Positions 24,820-33,734 of a stretch of 44,271 nt of DNA are shown here, piece by piece. Numbering within the stretch: the first letter of the stretch is position 1; every line of letters starts with the position of its first letter. The stretch is from Burkholderiales bacterium. GTDB taxonomy: Bacteria; Pseudomonadota; Gammaproteobacteria; Burkholderiales; Casimicrobiaceae. Under the pieces are notes generated by a model. The model worked only from the letters and a program-made list of their open reading frames with translations, was not told the DNA's origin and did not search any database. The position numbers and the translations under genes were made by a program. Location of the stretch: NCBI GenBank assembly GCA_025354165.1, contig JANXNI010000085.1, positions 1-44,271 of the forward strand. Reading direction: 5' to 3'.

Positions 24820-24958
24820 TGCTGCAATGTATCGCCATTCGCGGCAAGCGTAGACCAATGCTCGTTTCTAGCTTGGCCGCTGTACATCGCAAAGCGATCA
24901 AGTATTGCCTTGTCGCCCCTTCTGCCCGCCCCGAAGCGCGCAGTGTTGTGCGGTCGTA

Positions 24959-25022
24959 GATGCGTTGTCGGGTCACTATTGGCGACGCGTTAGCGGCGCG
25001 TCCGTGACCCGTTCAACGCATC
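24959..25022. repeat. 64-bp palindromic repeat with nested arms
   Basis: GATGCGTTG (24959-24967) pairs with CAACGCATC (25014-25022). Inside, GGGTCAC (24970-24976) pairs with GTGACCC (25004-25010), and GACGCG (24984-24989) with CGCGTC (24997-25002). It can form one long cruciform. It is the first of four different repeats in the 449-bp gap between rsmB and the zinc-ribbon gene, where I see no gene. Confidence 0.75.
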
Positions 25023-25060
25023 CCGCACAACGCGAGCACTGGAGGATCAGGCAGGTAGTA

Positions 25061-25112
25061 GGGGCTAGCCTTTTGGTTACTTTTGGGGCGACTGCCAAAA
25101 GTGACTGGCCCC
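25061..25112. repeat. Imperfect inverted repeat
   Basis: GGGGC (25061-25065) pairs with GCCCC (25108-25112). Internally CCTTTTGG (25069-25076) faces CCAAAAG (25095-25101). The central stretch TTTTGGTTACTTTTGG is of a type recurring in intergenic DNA of many proteobacteria. No coding capacity seen. Confidence 0.5.
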
Positions 25113-25164
25113 GCGCGGCCATATAGCGCGCTGGTGGCAAACAAACCAACTCATTCCACCAAAC

Positions 25165-25200
25165 CCCTCACCCTAACCCTCTCCCGCAAGGGGCGAGGGG
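25165..25200. repeat. CCCTCACCC-type REP-like hairpin
   Basis: A C-rich left half (CCCTCACCCTAACCCTCTCC) followed by a G-rich right half (GCAAGGGGCGAGGGG), able to fold into a hairpin around GCAA. This kind of extragenic hairpin is common in beta- and gammaproteobacterial genomes. Confidence 0.6.
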
Positions 25201-25229
25201 ACTGAGTTGCGCTTCGCGGCGTTTACGGT

Positions 25230-25257
25230 CTGGATTCCCGCCTTCGCGAGAATGACG
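25230..25257. repeat. Single REP-like unit, same family as 18226-18313
   Basis: CTGGATTCCCG (25230-25240) and CGAGAATGACG (25247-25257) match the right-hand unit of the pair at 18283-18313. It ends 12 bp before the rsmB stop, so it may act in 3'-end processing or termination of that transcript. Confidence 0.8.
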
Positions 25258-25268
25258 GCGAGTGAACG

Positions 25269-26504
25269 CTAGGCCGCAGCCCTCTCAAACACCGCCGCAA
25301 AAAACCCATCACACCCATCTTTATGCGGCAACAATTTCGAGTAAATTGTGCCCTCATCATCTTCGCCACCACGCAACGAAGCGAGCACGTTCGTCCACCC
25401 CGCATTCGCCTGCATGAACCCTTCGGCAATCTTCTCGTTTTCCTCGGCGAGCAAGCTGCATGTCGCATAAACCAGTCGTCCACCGGGCCGCACCAGACGC
25501 GATGCGGCGGCGAGAATATTGGCCTGCTTGACGACGAGTTCTTTCACGCTGGTGGGCGATTGCCGCCACTTTAAATCGGGGTTGCGGCGCAGCGTGCCGA
25601 GGCCTGAACATGGTGCGTCAACCAGCACACGATCGGCTTTGCCTGCGAACTTGTTGAGCTTACTGTCGTTCTCGTCGTCGATGCGCATCGGCTGCACGTT
25701 GCTGACGCCGGATCGGGCTAAACGTGGGCCCATGTTGTCGAGGCGGCGGTCGTTGACGTCGAGCGCGTAGATGCGTCCGGTGCTGGCCATCATCGCAGCC
25801 ATCGCCAGCGTTTTGCCACCCGCACCGGCGCAAAAATCGACGACGAATTCACCGCGTTTTGCGCCGACGATTCGCGCTAGTAATTGGCTGCCTTCGTCCT
25901 GCACTTCGACGGTGCCGTCTTCAAACAACGCATGGCGCGAGATGTCGATGCGCTCGGGGCAACGAATGCCCCACGGTGAGAGCTCCATCGCGCGGGCGTC
26001 GGCGAAACCTTCTTTTTTCATGCGGGCGAGCACTGCGTCGCGTTTGCCTTTGAGGATGTTGACGCGCATGTCGAACGGCGCGGGTTGCAGCAGCGATTCA
26101 GCGAGCGCGATGCGCTCTTCTTCGCCGTATTGCAGACCCAGGCGATCCCACAACCATGCGGGCAATTCGCGCCGTGCTTGCGGGCCGAGTTCTTCGTCAA
26201 TTTTCAAAAATTTTGCGTAACGATCTTCTTCGCCGGGCGGCGCGACGACGCGGCGGCGGAACTGACGCGCCAGCGCGGCAAGCGCGATGGCCACATGCGA
26301 CGCGTCCTTGCCGGCAATTGCTTCGACCGAGAGACGATGCCGCAGCCACGCGTAGTAGCCCTCGGCGACGAGCTGGCGATCGAGCGAGCCGACGCGCTGC
26401 TCGCGCAACACATAGGAGAGCGTGCGGTCGGCCGGGTACTCAAACTTCGAGGCGGATTGAATGGCGAAGGCGAGCGCGTTGAGCGCGGAAGGTCGTAGAT
26501 ACAT
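25269..26504 (-). CDS. RsmB/NOP family rRNA (cytosine-C5)-methyltransferase
   Basis: A 411-residue SAM-dependent RNA m5C methyltransferase. The SAM motif is DFCAGAGGKT (223-232). The two active-site cysteines are C299 in APCSGLG (motif IV) and C349 in ATCS (motif VI). The N-terminal ~140 residues are an RNA-binding NusB-like or PUA-like region, less conserved. The closest known function is 16S C967 methylation by RsmB, but other m5C sites are possible, so no symbol is given. Monocistronic, with 114-bp element E upstream and a REP unit downstream. Confidence 0.9.
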   Translation of the reverse strand: MYLRPSALNALAFAIQSASKFEYPADRTLSYVLREQRVGSLDRQLVAEGYYAWLRHRLSVEAIAGKDASHVAIALAALARQFRRRVVAPPGEEDRYAKFLKIDEELGPQARRELPAWLWDRLGLQYGEEERIALAESLLQPAPFDMRVNILKGKRDAVLARMKKEGFADARAMELSPWGIRCPERIDISRHALFEDGTVEVQDEGSQLLARIVGAKRGEFVVDFCAGAGGKTLAMAAMMASTGRIYALDVNDRRLDNMGPRLARSGVSNVQPMRIDDENDSKLNKFAGKADRVLVDAPCSGLGTLRRNPDLKWRQSPTSVKELVVKQANILAAASRLVRPGGRLVYATCSLLAEENEKIAEGFMQANAGWTNVLASLRGGEDDEGTIYSKLLPHKDGCDGFFAAVFERAAA

Positions 26505-26530
26505 GGCTATATTGTAAGGGTGACGCTATC

Positions 26531-26644
26531 AGCTTTTAGCTACATCGTCTATTTAACATGGGCTAAAAGCTCATTTAGCCATAAGTCGACTTCATTCCAA
26601 AATGGAACCTAGGCCCTGTGTAGCAATGCTTTCATTAAAAAGCT
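26531..26644. repeat. 114-bp symmetric palindromic element, copy E
   Basis: Blocks: AGCTTTT 26531-26537, GGGCTAA 26560-26566, ATAAGTCGACTT 26581-26592, CTAGGCCC 26609-26616, AAAAGCT 26638-26644. It is preceded by TATC, which extends the arm as in copy F. It lies in the divergent gap between rsmB (-) and the delta-60 gene (+). A small local hairpin TTCCA/TGGAA (26595-26607) sits in the right inner interval. Confidence 0.88.
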
Positions 26645-26752
26645 AGTATTACAAGCTCGTCATGAGTGCGCCGTCAGCGCCGCATGGCATGAGCCCAAAT
26701 TCGCACTAGTACGCTATTTGCAGTTGCACTGTTTTTTTACGGAAGCTTCATC

Positions 26753-28288
26753 ATGCAGATTTTTTGTTCGCTCCTTTTCGTTCGCGCGCTAGCGCGCCTG
26801 CGGGCCAGCGTGCTGCTCGCTGCTCTCGCCATCGCGGGCGCGGCAACGCAACCCGCAACCGCTGCGCCCGGCGATCACGATCCGGGATTTGGCATCGGCG
26901 GCTTCGTCAGCCGCGACATTGGCCCCGGCTACGATCTGGCGCGGGCGGTGGCGGTGCAGCCGGACGGCAAGATCGTCGTGGTCGGTAGCTGCGGCAAGAC
27001 CGCGGGCTCCGGTTCGGCGCGCGACTGGTGCATCACGCGATTCAACCCATCCGGCTCAATCGACAATGGCTTCGGCACCAGCGGCCTTGTGCAGCTCTCT
27101 GCGGCCACCGATCAATACCCGTCAGGCGTGGCGGTGGCAGCCGACGGCAACATCGTCGTCACCGGCACCTGCGAGGCGAAGTTCTGCGCCTACCGACTCA
27201 GTTCGAGCGGTGGCGTTTACACCAACTTTGGCGACTTGAACCCCAGCGGCGGTCGCGCACTGTTCGGTCCCAGCGGCCTGATGCTGGAAGCGCGAACGAT
27301 GCTGTTGCAACCCGACGGCCGCATCATCGTCGGCGGTGCCTGCTTCAACGGTGCGAGCATCGAGTCGATCTGCATCGGTCGATTCAATGCAAACGGCAGC
27401 GTTGACACAACGTTCGGCCCCACAGCGGGAGCGGGTGTGCAGTTCGGTTTTTTCAGCGGGCAGATTTATCGGCTGGGCGGTCTGGCGTTGCAAAGCGACG
27501 GCCAAATCGTCTACGCCGGATCGCTCAATCCGAGTAGTCAATTCTCCTTTGTACGCGGGCGCATGAATAGCAACGGCACATTCAACGGCGGCTTTGCCAC
27601 CAGCCTTATCGCACCACCCGGCAGCACCAATTCGCTGGCCACCAGCGTCGCACTTCAAGCCGACGGCAAAGTGGTGTTGGGCGGCTACTGCACCGTGAGC
27701 TCGTCGTTGCGCTTTTGCGTGGCGCGCGTATCGGGTAGCGATGGTTCGATTGACACCACGTACGGCAGCAACGGCTTCTACATCGCACCGCTCACCGTGC
27801 TCGGCGGCGGCGCGGGCGAATCGATCGTGGTGCAGCCTGATGGCAAAGCCATTTTGAGTGGCACGTGGAGTGGTAATTTCTCCGCGATCCGCGTGAACGA
27901 AGACGGCAGTCTTGACACAACGTGGGCAGGCACGGGCTACACCTACGGCGCGCTCGGTGGCGCAGATCGCCTCTACGCATCGGCGCTGCAACGCGATGGC
28001 AAGCTTTTGTGGATCGGGCAATGCACGCTCTCGGGCGCCGATCCTGCGTTCTGTTTACAGCGCGTCGACGGCGGACCGTTCGGCGCCAGCGCCTGTTCGC
28101 TCGACGTTGACGATGATGGTCGCGTGCTCGGCACCACCGACATGCTGATCCTCTCGCGCGTTCAGCGCGGCGTAGCGGGCGCGGCGATCATCGGCGGCAT
28201 CACGTTTTCATCTGCGGCAACGCGCAACACCTGGCCGTTGATCCGGCAATACCTGATCACGCAATGCGGCCTCGCGGTGAAGGACTGA
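26753..28288 (+). CDS. Exported delta-60 repeat propeller with Cys pairs and C-terminal dockerin-like module (first of pair)
   Basis: A 511-residue protein with a signal peptide (to about residue 38, ending ATAAPG). It has about seven delta-60 (DUF5122) repeats of the form AVQPDGKIVVVGSC...CITRFNPSGSIDNGFG. Most repeats carry two Cys, one after the GKIVVxG strand and one before the RF/RL strand (GSC-DWC, GTC-FC, GAC-IC, GYC-FC, GQC-FC), suggesting a disulfide per blade after export. The last ~60 residues are SLDVDDDGRVLGTTDMLILS, then TWPLIRQYLITQCG. It is probably a secreted or periplasmic propeller of unknown ligand. The next gene follows by 5 bp. Confidence 0.88.
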   Translation: MQIFCSLLFVRALARLRASVLLAALAIAGAATQPATAAPGDHDPGFGIGGFVSRDIGPGYDLARAVAVQPDGKIVVVGSCGKTAGSGSARDWCITRFNPSGSIDNGFGTSGLVQLSAATDQYPSGVAVAADGNIVVTGTCEAKFCAYRLSSSGGVYTNFGDLNPSGGRALFGPSGLMLEARTMLLQPDGRIIVGGACFNGASIESICIGRFNANGSVDTTFGPTAGAGVQFGFFSGQIYRLGGLALQSDGQIVYAGSLNPSSQFSFVRGRMNSNGTFNGGFATSLIAPPGSTNSLATSVALQADGKVVLGGYCTVSSSLRFCVARVSGSDGSIDTTYGSNGFYIAPLTVLGGGAGESIVVQPDGKAILSGTWSGNFSAIRVNEDGSLDTTWAGTGYTYGALGGADRLYASALQRDGKLLWIGQCTLSGADPAFCLQRVDGGPFGASACSLDVDDDGRVLGTTDMLILSRVQRGVAGAAIIGGITFSSAATRNTWPLIRQYLITQCGLAVKD

Positions 28289-28293
28289 TCATC

Positions 28294-29841
28294 ATGCGAC
28301 ATCACACCTCTCTGCTTCGATGCATCGCCATCACTGCCGTAACCGTCGTGAGTTTCGGCGCATTGTCCAGCGTCGCAAGCGCGCAGAACGCGGGCGCGCT
28401 AGACACCAGTTTCGATGGCGACGGACGGGCCGACATTAAGCTCGTGGCGGGTAACTCCGATCAGGCCACGCGCCTCGTCAACTATCCCGGTCGACGCTAC
28501 GTCTCCGTGGGTCACTGCAACGATGCTAGCGGTGCCGTGCCCTGTTTTGCGCGGCTCAATGACGACGGTTCGCTCGATGTGACCTTTGGAACCGGCGGTA
28601 AGGTCGTGGGCCAGCTCATCACGGGCTACAAAATGACAAGCAACGCCGTTGCGGTGCAGCCTGATGGGCTGATATTGGTCGCGGGCGCATGCACTCCCAC
28701 GGCAGGCGGCGGCGCACTGCCGTGCCATGCGCGGTTGCTCGCCAACGGGCAGATTGATGGCAGCTACGGAAGCGCCGGCAGCGTGGTCGTCACGATTTCA
28801 GGCAACATCACCAGCGACGCTTCCGGAATTGCGGTACAGAGCGATGGCAAAGTCGTGGTCGGTGGCACTTGCTGGGGCGCAACGCGCGGCCTATGTGTCT
28901 GGCGCTTTCTTGCGAACGGCACACTCGATTCGGGCTACGGAATCGGCGGTAACGCACGCGTCGTAATCACCGCCAACAATTTCGCGGCGACGGGTCTGCT
29001 GCTTGCGCCCGACAACACAACCATCGTTTACGGCTACTGCGACTATGGAAGCGGCAGTACGGCGAATGTCTGTCTGGTGCGCTTCACGGCGGCCGGTGTT
29101 CGAGACACGGCATACGTCGGTGGCAGTGGTGCCCCCACATTGCCGCATCACGCGGTTAGTGCAGCGTACGAAGGCCCCAACGCGGCGGCATTGCAACCCG
29201 ATGGCAGCGTCGCGTTGGGGGGATATTGTGTCGACGGATCGACGGTTCGCGCGTGTGCCGCGCGAGTGACTGCTGCAGGAACACTCGACACGTCTTTCGC
29301 GGGCGGCTGGGCGCTTCCGAGCAATGCCGCGTTGGGCGCACGGAGCGAGGCAAGTGGCATTGCATTGCAACACGACGGCAAACTCGTACTTTCCGCCGGT
29401 TGTATCGATGGCAACAAAGTCTGCACGCTCCGACTAAACACTGACGGCAGCCTTGACGCGGGCTATGGTACCGGTGGCGTGATGGCTGTGACGACATCTG
29501 GGTATGCAACAGAAGTAGCCGGTGCCCTGCTCGATGCAGATGAGCGTTTGCTTATCGCCGGTGGCTGCTACGGTAATGACGGCGGCGGCATTACCGATAC
29601 CTGCATCTATCGCTTGTTGCGCGGGCCAAGCTACGCTGCCCGAAATTGCACGTTCGACGTGGATGACGACGGCACGGCGCTGGGTGCGAACGACTTGTTG
29701 TTGATGGCACGCGTTGCGATGGGATTCACCGGCAACGGCGTGACAGACAGCGTTACGCCGACCGCACTGGCGCGACGCACCAGCTGGCCGGGCATTCGCG
29801 ACTACCTGGTCACGCAATGCGGCATGTCGCAGCTGCGCTAG
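28294..29841 (+). CDS. Exported delta-60 repeat propeller with Cys pairs and C-terminal dockerin-like module (second of pair)
   Basis: About 515 residues from ATG 28294, preceded by AAGGAC overlapping the end of the previous gene. Signal peptide to about residue 32 (VASAQ). Seven delta-60 repeats are seen, nearly all with the Cys pair (GHC-PCFARL, GAC-PCHARL, GTC-LCVWRF, GYC-VCLVRF, GYC-ACAARV, GCI-VCTLRL). The C-terminus is CTFDVDDDGTALGANDLLLM, GFTGNGV and SWPGIRDYLVTQCGMSQ, the shared module. It is paralogous to the preceding gene and co-transcribed with it, so the two likely form a complex or redundant surface proteins. Confidence 0.88.
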   Translation: MRHHTSLLRCIAITAVTVVSFGALSSVASAQNAGALDTSFDGDGRADIKLVAGNSDQATRLVNYPGRRYVSVGHCNDASGAVPCFARLNDDGSLDVTFGTGGKVVGQLITGYKMTSNAVAVQPDGLILVAGACTPTAGGGALPCHARLLANGQIDGSYGSAGSVVVTISGNITSDASGIAVQSDGKVVVGGTCWGATRGLCVWRFLANGTLDSGYGIGGNARVVITANNFAATGLLLAPDNTTIVYGYCDYGSGSTANVCLVRFTAAGVRDTAYVGGSGAPTLPHHAVSAAYEGPNAAALQPDGSVALGGYCVDGSTVRACAARVTAAGTLDTSFAGGWALPSNAALGARSEASGIALQHDGKLVLSAGCIDGNKVCTLRLNTDGSLDAGYGTGGVMAVTTSGYATEVAGALLDADERLLIAGGCYGNDGGGITDTCIYRLLRGPSYAARNCTFDVDDDGTALGANDLLLMARVAMGFTGNGVTDSVTPTALARRTSWPGIRDYLVTQCGMSQLR

Positions 29842-29879
29842 GAGCTCGGTTCAAAATTTGTGAATTGCGACACTAGCGC

Positions 29880-30764
29880 TCACAGCACGACGGCAAGCGC
29901 GGCGATGAGCAGAATCACGACAAGCATCAACAGCCAATACAACAGCGACATCAGCGCCAGGCGAAGCAAACGCGCCCACAATCGGCCGCCGTAGACGCGG
30001 CGCATCGCCAGCAGTGCGTATACGGGCATCGCAAACACGAACACAAAGCCGATGTTGGCCGCAGCGGCATCGGACAGCAGCACCAGCACGAGCACCGCCA
30101 GCAACCAGAACGTGTGCAGATGCAGCGCGAACACGATGTGCTCGCCGTAGACCAGACCGCGATTTCGATAGAGCACTTTGAGCATCAATGCGAAAAACGG
30201 AATCAGCGCGAACATCGCGTAGCCCCAAAATTTGAGCATGCGTTGCGGTGTGTCCGCGAAAATCGCGTTGAGTTCATCGGGGCTGTGATCAAAGCGTTTG
30301 CGCAGGTGATTGCACACGCGCTCGGGCAGCCCGGTGCAGAAGAACTTGCCGCCTTCGTATTTCAACTGCGCGCCGCCCACATTTAAAAGCGTGCCTTCAA
30401 GCGGTCGATCTGCCTGAATCGGAGGCCCGCCGCTAACGCCGAACAAACTGATCAGCAGCAACGAGACGATGCTGACCGTCAGGTACAGCTTGAGCGGCAA
30501 CACGTAGCGCCGCTTACGCCCGGCGAGGTAGTCAACTGTGAGCTGACCGGGCCGCGAAACCAGCGCCCACACCGTTTGCGCGAGCGTGCTCTTGACCGAG
30601 ACGTAGTTGCCGAGAAAGTGATCGACGAATTCGGCCACCGACGGCGGATGCGGCGAGGTCTCCTGCCCACATTCCGGACAATAGTTGCCGGGGGCAGGCG
30701 TGCCGCAGTTGCGGCATGGCACGCTGATCGTTGCGACGATGGTGGACGAGGCGGAATCGGTCAT
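29880..30764 (-). CDS. DUF3667-type zinc-ribbon membrane protein
   Basis: About 294 residues from ATG 30764; TTG 30770 is two codons upstream. The N-terminal zinc ribbon is CRNCGTPAPGNYCPECGQ, with four Cys. The next part, LTVDYLAGRKRRYVLPLKLYLTVS, is the conserved DUF3667 core before the first helix. Further hydrophobic segments cluster in the C-terminal half (about 175-195, 210-230, 238-258, 270-294). The role is unknown; the zinc ribbon faces the cytoplasm by the positive-inside rule. It is convergent with the delta-60 pair. Confidence 0.85.
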   Translation of the reverse strand: MTDSASSTIVATISVPCRNCGTPAPGNYCPECGQETSPHPPSVAEFVDHFLGNYVSVKSTLAQTVWALVSRPGQLTVDYLAGRKRRYVLPLKLYLTVSIVSLLLISLFGVSGGPPIQADRPLEGTLLNVGGAQLKYEGGKFFCTGLPERVCNHLRKRFDHSPDELNAIFADTPQRMLKFWGYAMFALIPFFALMLKVLYRNRGLVYGEHIVFALHLHTFWLLAVLVLVLLSDAAAANIGFVFVFAMPVYALLAMRRVYGGRLWARLLRLALMSLLYWLLMLVVILLIAALAVVL

Positions 30765-30840
30765 GCGCAATCGTAGAGGGTTGCACGCCAGAGGGCAATG
30801 ACGATGCGTCGCCGCCGTCGTTGCGCTCGGATGTGGCCGC

Positions 30841-32007
30841 TTATGCAGTCAGCGCACGCATCTCCGCGATCAAATCGGCTTTTCCTTCAAATCCAATCCC
30901 CGGCAGCGAAGGCAAAGTGACATAGCCGTTTTCGACGCGCACGCCATCCGGAAATCCGCCATACGGCTGAAACAAATCAGGATAGGATTCATTGCCACCG
31001 AGGCCGAGACCTGCGGCGATGGCGAGCGACATCTGGTGACCACCGTGCGGCACGCATCGACTTGGCGACCAGCCGTATTCTTTGAGCATGTCGAGCGTGC
31101 GCAAATACTCGACGCAACCGTATGACAACGCGCAGTCGAACTGCAACCAGTCGCGATCTTTGCGCATTCCGCCATGACGGATGAGGTTTCGCGCGTCCAG
31201 CATGGAGAATAAATTTTCGCCGGTCGCGAGTGGGCCCGCGTAGCTTTCGCCGAGGCGCGCCTGCAATTCATAGTCGAGCGGATCGCCCGCCTCTTCGTAC
31301 CAGAACAGCGGATATTGCGACATCGCTTTGCCGTATTCAACGGCAGTTTTCAGGTCAAAGCGGCCATTGGCGTCGACCGCCAATTGTTGCCCCGGTTTGA
31401 GCATGTTGAGCACGGCTTCGATGCGCTCGACATCGTCTTTCAGTGGTGCGCCGCCGATCTTCATTTTGACGACCGAATAGCCACGATCCAGATAGCTCTG
31501 CATCTCGCCGCGCAAACCGTCAAGCCCCTTGCCCGGATGGTAGTAACCGCCCGCTGCGTAGACGAACACTTTCGGATTCGCTTTACCGTCGCCATAGCGT
31601 TGCGCCAGCAATTCATGGAGCGGTTTGTTCTCGATCTTCGAGACCACGTCCCACACCGCCATGTCAATTGTGCCCACCGCGACCGAGCGCTCACCGTGAC
31701 CGCCGGGCTTTTCGTTGGTCATCATGCAGGCCCAGATTTTGTGCGGATCGAGGTTCGTGCCTTCGTCGTTGATAAGCGAAGCGGCGTCCGCTTCAAGAAT
31801 GCGCGGCAGAAAGCGTTCGCGCATCAGGCTGCCCTGACCGTAGCGACCGTTCGAATTGAACCCGTAGCCGATGACAGGTTTGCCGTCTCGGATCACGTCG
31901 GTGACGACGGCCACAAGACTCAGTGTCATCTTGCTGAAGTCGATGTAAGCGTTGCGGATGGCCGATTTGATTGGGCGCGTGGATTCGATGACGTTAATGA
32001 TTTTCAT
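30841..32007 (-). CDS. tarD: D(-)-tartrate dehydratase, enolase superfamily
   Basis: A 388-residue enolase-superfamily enzyme from ATG 32007; the 13-codon upstream extension overlaps the SDR gene and is not needed. It matches characterised D-tartrate dehydratases closely over IRNAYIDFSKMTLSLVAVVT, GYGFNSNGRYGQG and PSRCVPHGGHQMSLAIAAGL. Catalytic residues fall where expected: K181-x-K183, metal ligands D212, E238 and E264, and H321. The product of D-tartrate dehydration is oxaloacetate. It is last in a minus-strand operon SDR-tarD (12 bp gap) behind a Bug receptor and a DapA-like aldolase. Confidence 0.88.
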   Translation of the reverse strand: MKIINVIESTRPIKSAIRNAYIDFSKMTLSLVAVVTDVIRDGKPVIGYGFNSNGRYGQGSLMRERFLPRILEADAASLINDEGTNLDPHKIWACMMTNEKPGGHGERSVAVGTIDMAVWDVVSKIENKPLHELLAQRYGDGKANPKVFVYAAGGYYHPGKGLDGLRGEMQSYLDRGYSVVKMKIGGAPLKDDVERIEAVLNMLKPGQQLAVDANGRFDLKTAVEYGKAMSQYPLFWYEEAGDPLDYELQARLGESYAGPLATGENLFSMLDARNLIRHGGMRKDRDWLQFDCALSYGCVEYLRTLDMLKEYGWSPSRCVPHGGHQMSLAIAAGLGLGGNESYPDLFQPYGGFPDGVRVENGYVTLPSLPGIGFEGKADLIAEMRALTA

Positions 32008-32018
32008 GAGATTTACTT

Positions 32019-32705
32019 CTATCCTGCGAGCGACGAACCGCCGCAAATTTGAATGTCCTGTCCGGTGATTGCAGCGGCGATCGGCGAGAGCAAAAAGCTC
32101 ACCAGCGCGGCGATTTCTTCGGGTTGAATGAGCCTGCCAATCGGTGGCAGCTTGGGCGTTGCGGCGGTCCGATTCGGATCGGCGAGCATCGCCGTCGCGG
32201 TGGCTGCGGGCGACACCACATTTACCGTCACCCCGTTCGGCGCAACCTCGGCGGCCCAGCTCTTGGCAAGCGCGATCAGCGCCGCTTTCGTTCCAGCGTA
32301 CTGACTACGACCGGGCATGCCACCCGCCACGCGGCTACCGATCAACACGACGCGACCTTGTCCACGCGACGCCATTGCAGGAATCAGTGCTTCGGCAAGG
32401 CGCGTCGCTGCATCAACATGCAGCTTCCACATCAGATCGCCCCCTGCGTGATCGAGCGCACCCACCTTGCCGATACGCAACACGCCAGCGGCATGCACCA
32501 GCGCGTCAACGCTGACGAAGCTTGGTGCAGCGTCCGTTATCGCAGCGCTGTCGGTGAGATCAACACTGTGATGCGAGTACGCGGCGTGCGTGATCGTCGC
32601 ATCGGCACGATCCATGCCGCTCACTTGCCAGCCCAAATCGAGCAACACCGTCGCAATCGCGTAGCCGATTCCGGAGCTGGCTCCCGTGACGAGCGCATGT
32701 TTCAT
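32019..32705 (-). CDS. SDR family oxidoreductase
   Basis: A 228-residue classical short-chain dehydrogenase. Cofactor motif TGASSGIG (7-14), HAAG (71-74, the NNAG position), catalytic S124, Y136 and K140 (YAGTK). The acidic residue after the second strand (MDRAD) suggests NAD(H). Substrate unknown; its position between a TctC receptor and tarD suggests a hydroxyacid or polyol feeding the same route. Confidence 0.88.
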   Translation of the reverse strand: MKHALVTGASSGIGYAIATVLLDLGWQVSGMDRADATITHAAYSHHSVDLTDSAAITDAAPSFVSVDALVHAAGVLRIGKVGALDHAGGDLMWKLHVDAATRLAEALIPAMASRGQGRVVLIGSRVAGGMPGRSQYAGTKAALIALAKSWAAEVAPNGVTVNVVSPAATATAMLADPNRTAATPKLPPIGRLIQPEEIAALVSFLLSPIAAAITGQDIQICGGSSLAG

Positions 32706-32726
32706 CGTCGAAGTCCTTTGCGTCGG

Positions 32727-33695
32727 CTAATCGAATTTAATGCCTGCATCGTGGACGATTTTCATCGCACTCGCGGTATCGTCTTTCTGGAACTTCGCGA
32801 AATCGGCTGGCGTGCCCGGTTCAATCAGCAAACCATTGTTAAGCAACCGCTCTTTCATGTCGCCAGCCAGCGCCTTGTTAACTTCTGCGTTGAGTTTTTT
32901 TACGATTTCGGGCGACGTTTTCGCCGGTGCCCAAAGGCCGTACCAGCTATACGCCTCAAAGCCCGGCACCGTTTCACCGACGGTCGGAACATCGGGCATC
33001 GACGGGACGCGCTTGGCCGAAGTCACGGCAATCACACGCAAGTGCCCGCTCTTGGCGAAGGCCTGCGCACCGAGGATCGGATCCAAAAATCCGGCGATGC
33101 GACCTCCGACCAAATCCTGATACACCGGCGAAGAACCTTTGTAGGGAACGATAAAGAGATCAAGACCTGCTGCTCGACGCAATTGCTCCGTCGCGAGGTG
33201 ACCCGCAGACGCAATTGAACCGATGGCGAACGAGAGCTTGTCGGGGTTGGCTTTGGCGTGAGCGATCAACGATTTGATATCGGTCACCGGCAAAGCATTC
33301 GAAGTCGCGACAGCGAGCGGAGCCTTGGCGACCAGGGCAATCGGCACGAAGTCCTTTACGACGTCGTAGGGCGGTGATTTGAGCGGCAGCGTCGAGGTCG
33401 TGAAGGTCGAAGCGTTGAACAACAAGGTGTAGCCATCGGCGGGCGCCTTAGCGACAGCGTTCGCGCCGATGGTGCCATTGCCGCCAGCACGATTTTCCAC
33501 GATGAACACCTGACCGGTTTGCTCGGCCAGTTTCTGCACGAGCAATCGGCCAACGGTATCAAGCGTGCCGCCCGGTGGAAACGGAATGATCACATTGACC
33601 TGCTTGTTGGGATACGGCTGTGCGGACGCCATGGTCGCCGCGAGCGCGAACAGGCTAGCGGTTAACGCCTTACGAAGGGTGAATTTATTAGTCAT
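32727..33695 (-). CDS. Bug/TctC family periplasmic substrate-binding protein
   Basis: A 322-residue receptor with a signal peptide (ending MASAQ near residue 25). Typical Bug landmarks: YPNKQVNVIIPFPPGGTLDT (27-46), ENRAGGNGTIGANAVAKAPADGYTLL (about 67-92) and VPYKGSSPVYQDLVGG. Bug proteins bind carboxylated ligands and belong to tripartite tricarboxylate transporters, but many occur as orphans in Burkholderiales. No TctA or TctB is in the window. Context suggests a tartrate-like diacid. A strong RBS GGAGGCC precedes the ATG. Confidence 0.92.
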   Translation of the reverse strand: MTNKFTLRKALTASLFALAATMASAQPYPNKQVNVIIPFPPGGTLDTVGRLLVQKLAEQTGQVFIVENRAGGNGTIGANAVAKAPADGYTLLFNASTFTTSTLPLKSPPYDVVKDFVPIALVAKAPLAVATSNALPVTDIKSLIAHAKANPDKLSFAIGSIASAGHLATEQLRRAAGLDLFIVPYKGSSPVYQDLVGGRIAGFLDPILGAQAFAKSGHLRVIAVTSAKRVPSMPDVPTVGETVPGFEAYSWYGLWAPAKTSPEIVKKLNAEVNKALAGDMKERLLNNGLLIEPGTPADFAKFQKDDTASAMKIVHDAGIKFD

Positions 33696-33734
33696 ATGAG
33701 GCCTCCTTGGAAACTTTATTTGAATATTTCTTGA

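Noticed and set aside
27122-28021. 299-residue open frame on the minus strand opposite the first delta-60 gene
   Set aside because: Repetitive because the plus-strand repeats are; no start signal and no domain.
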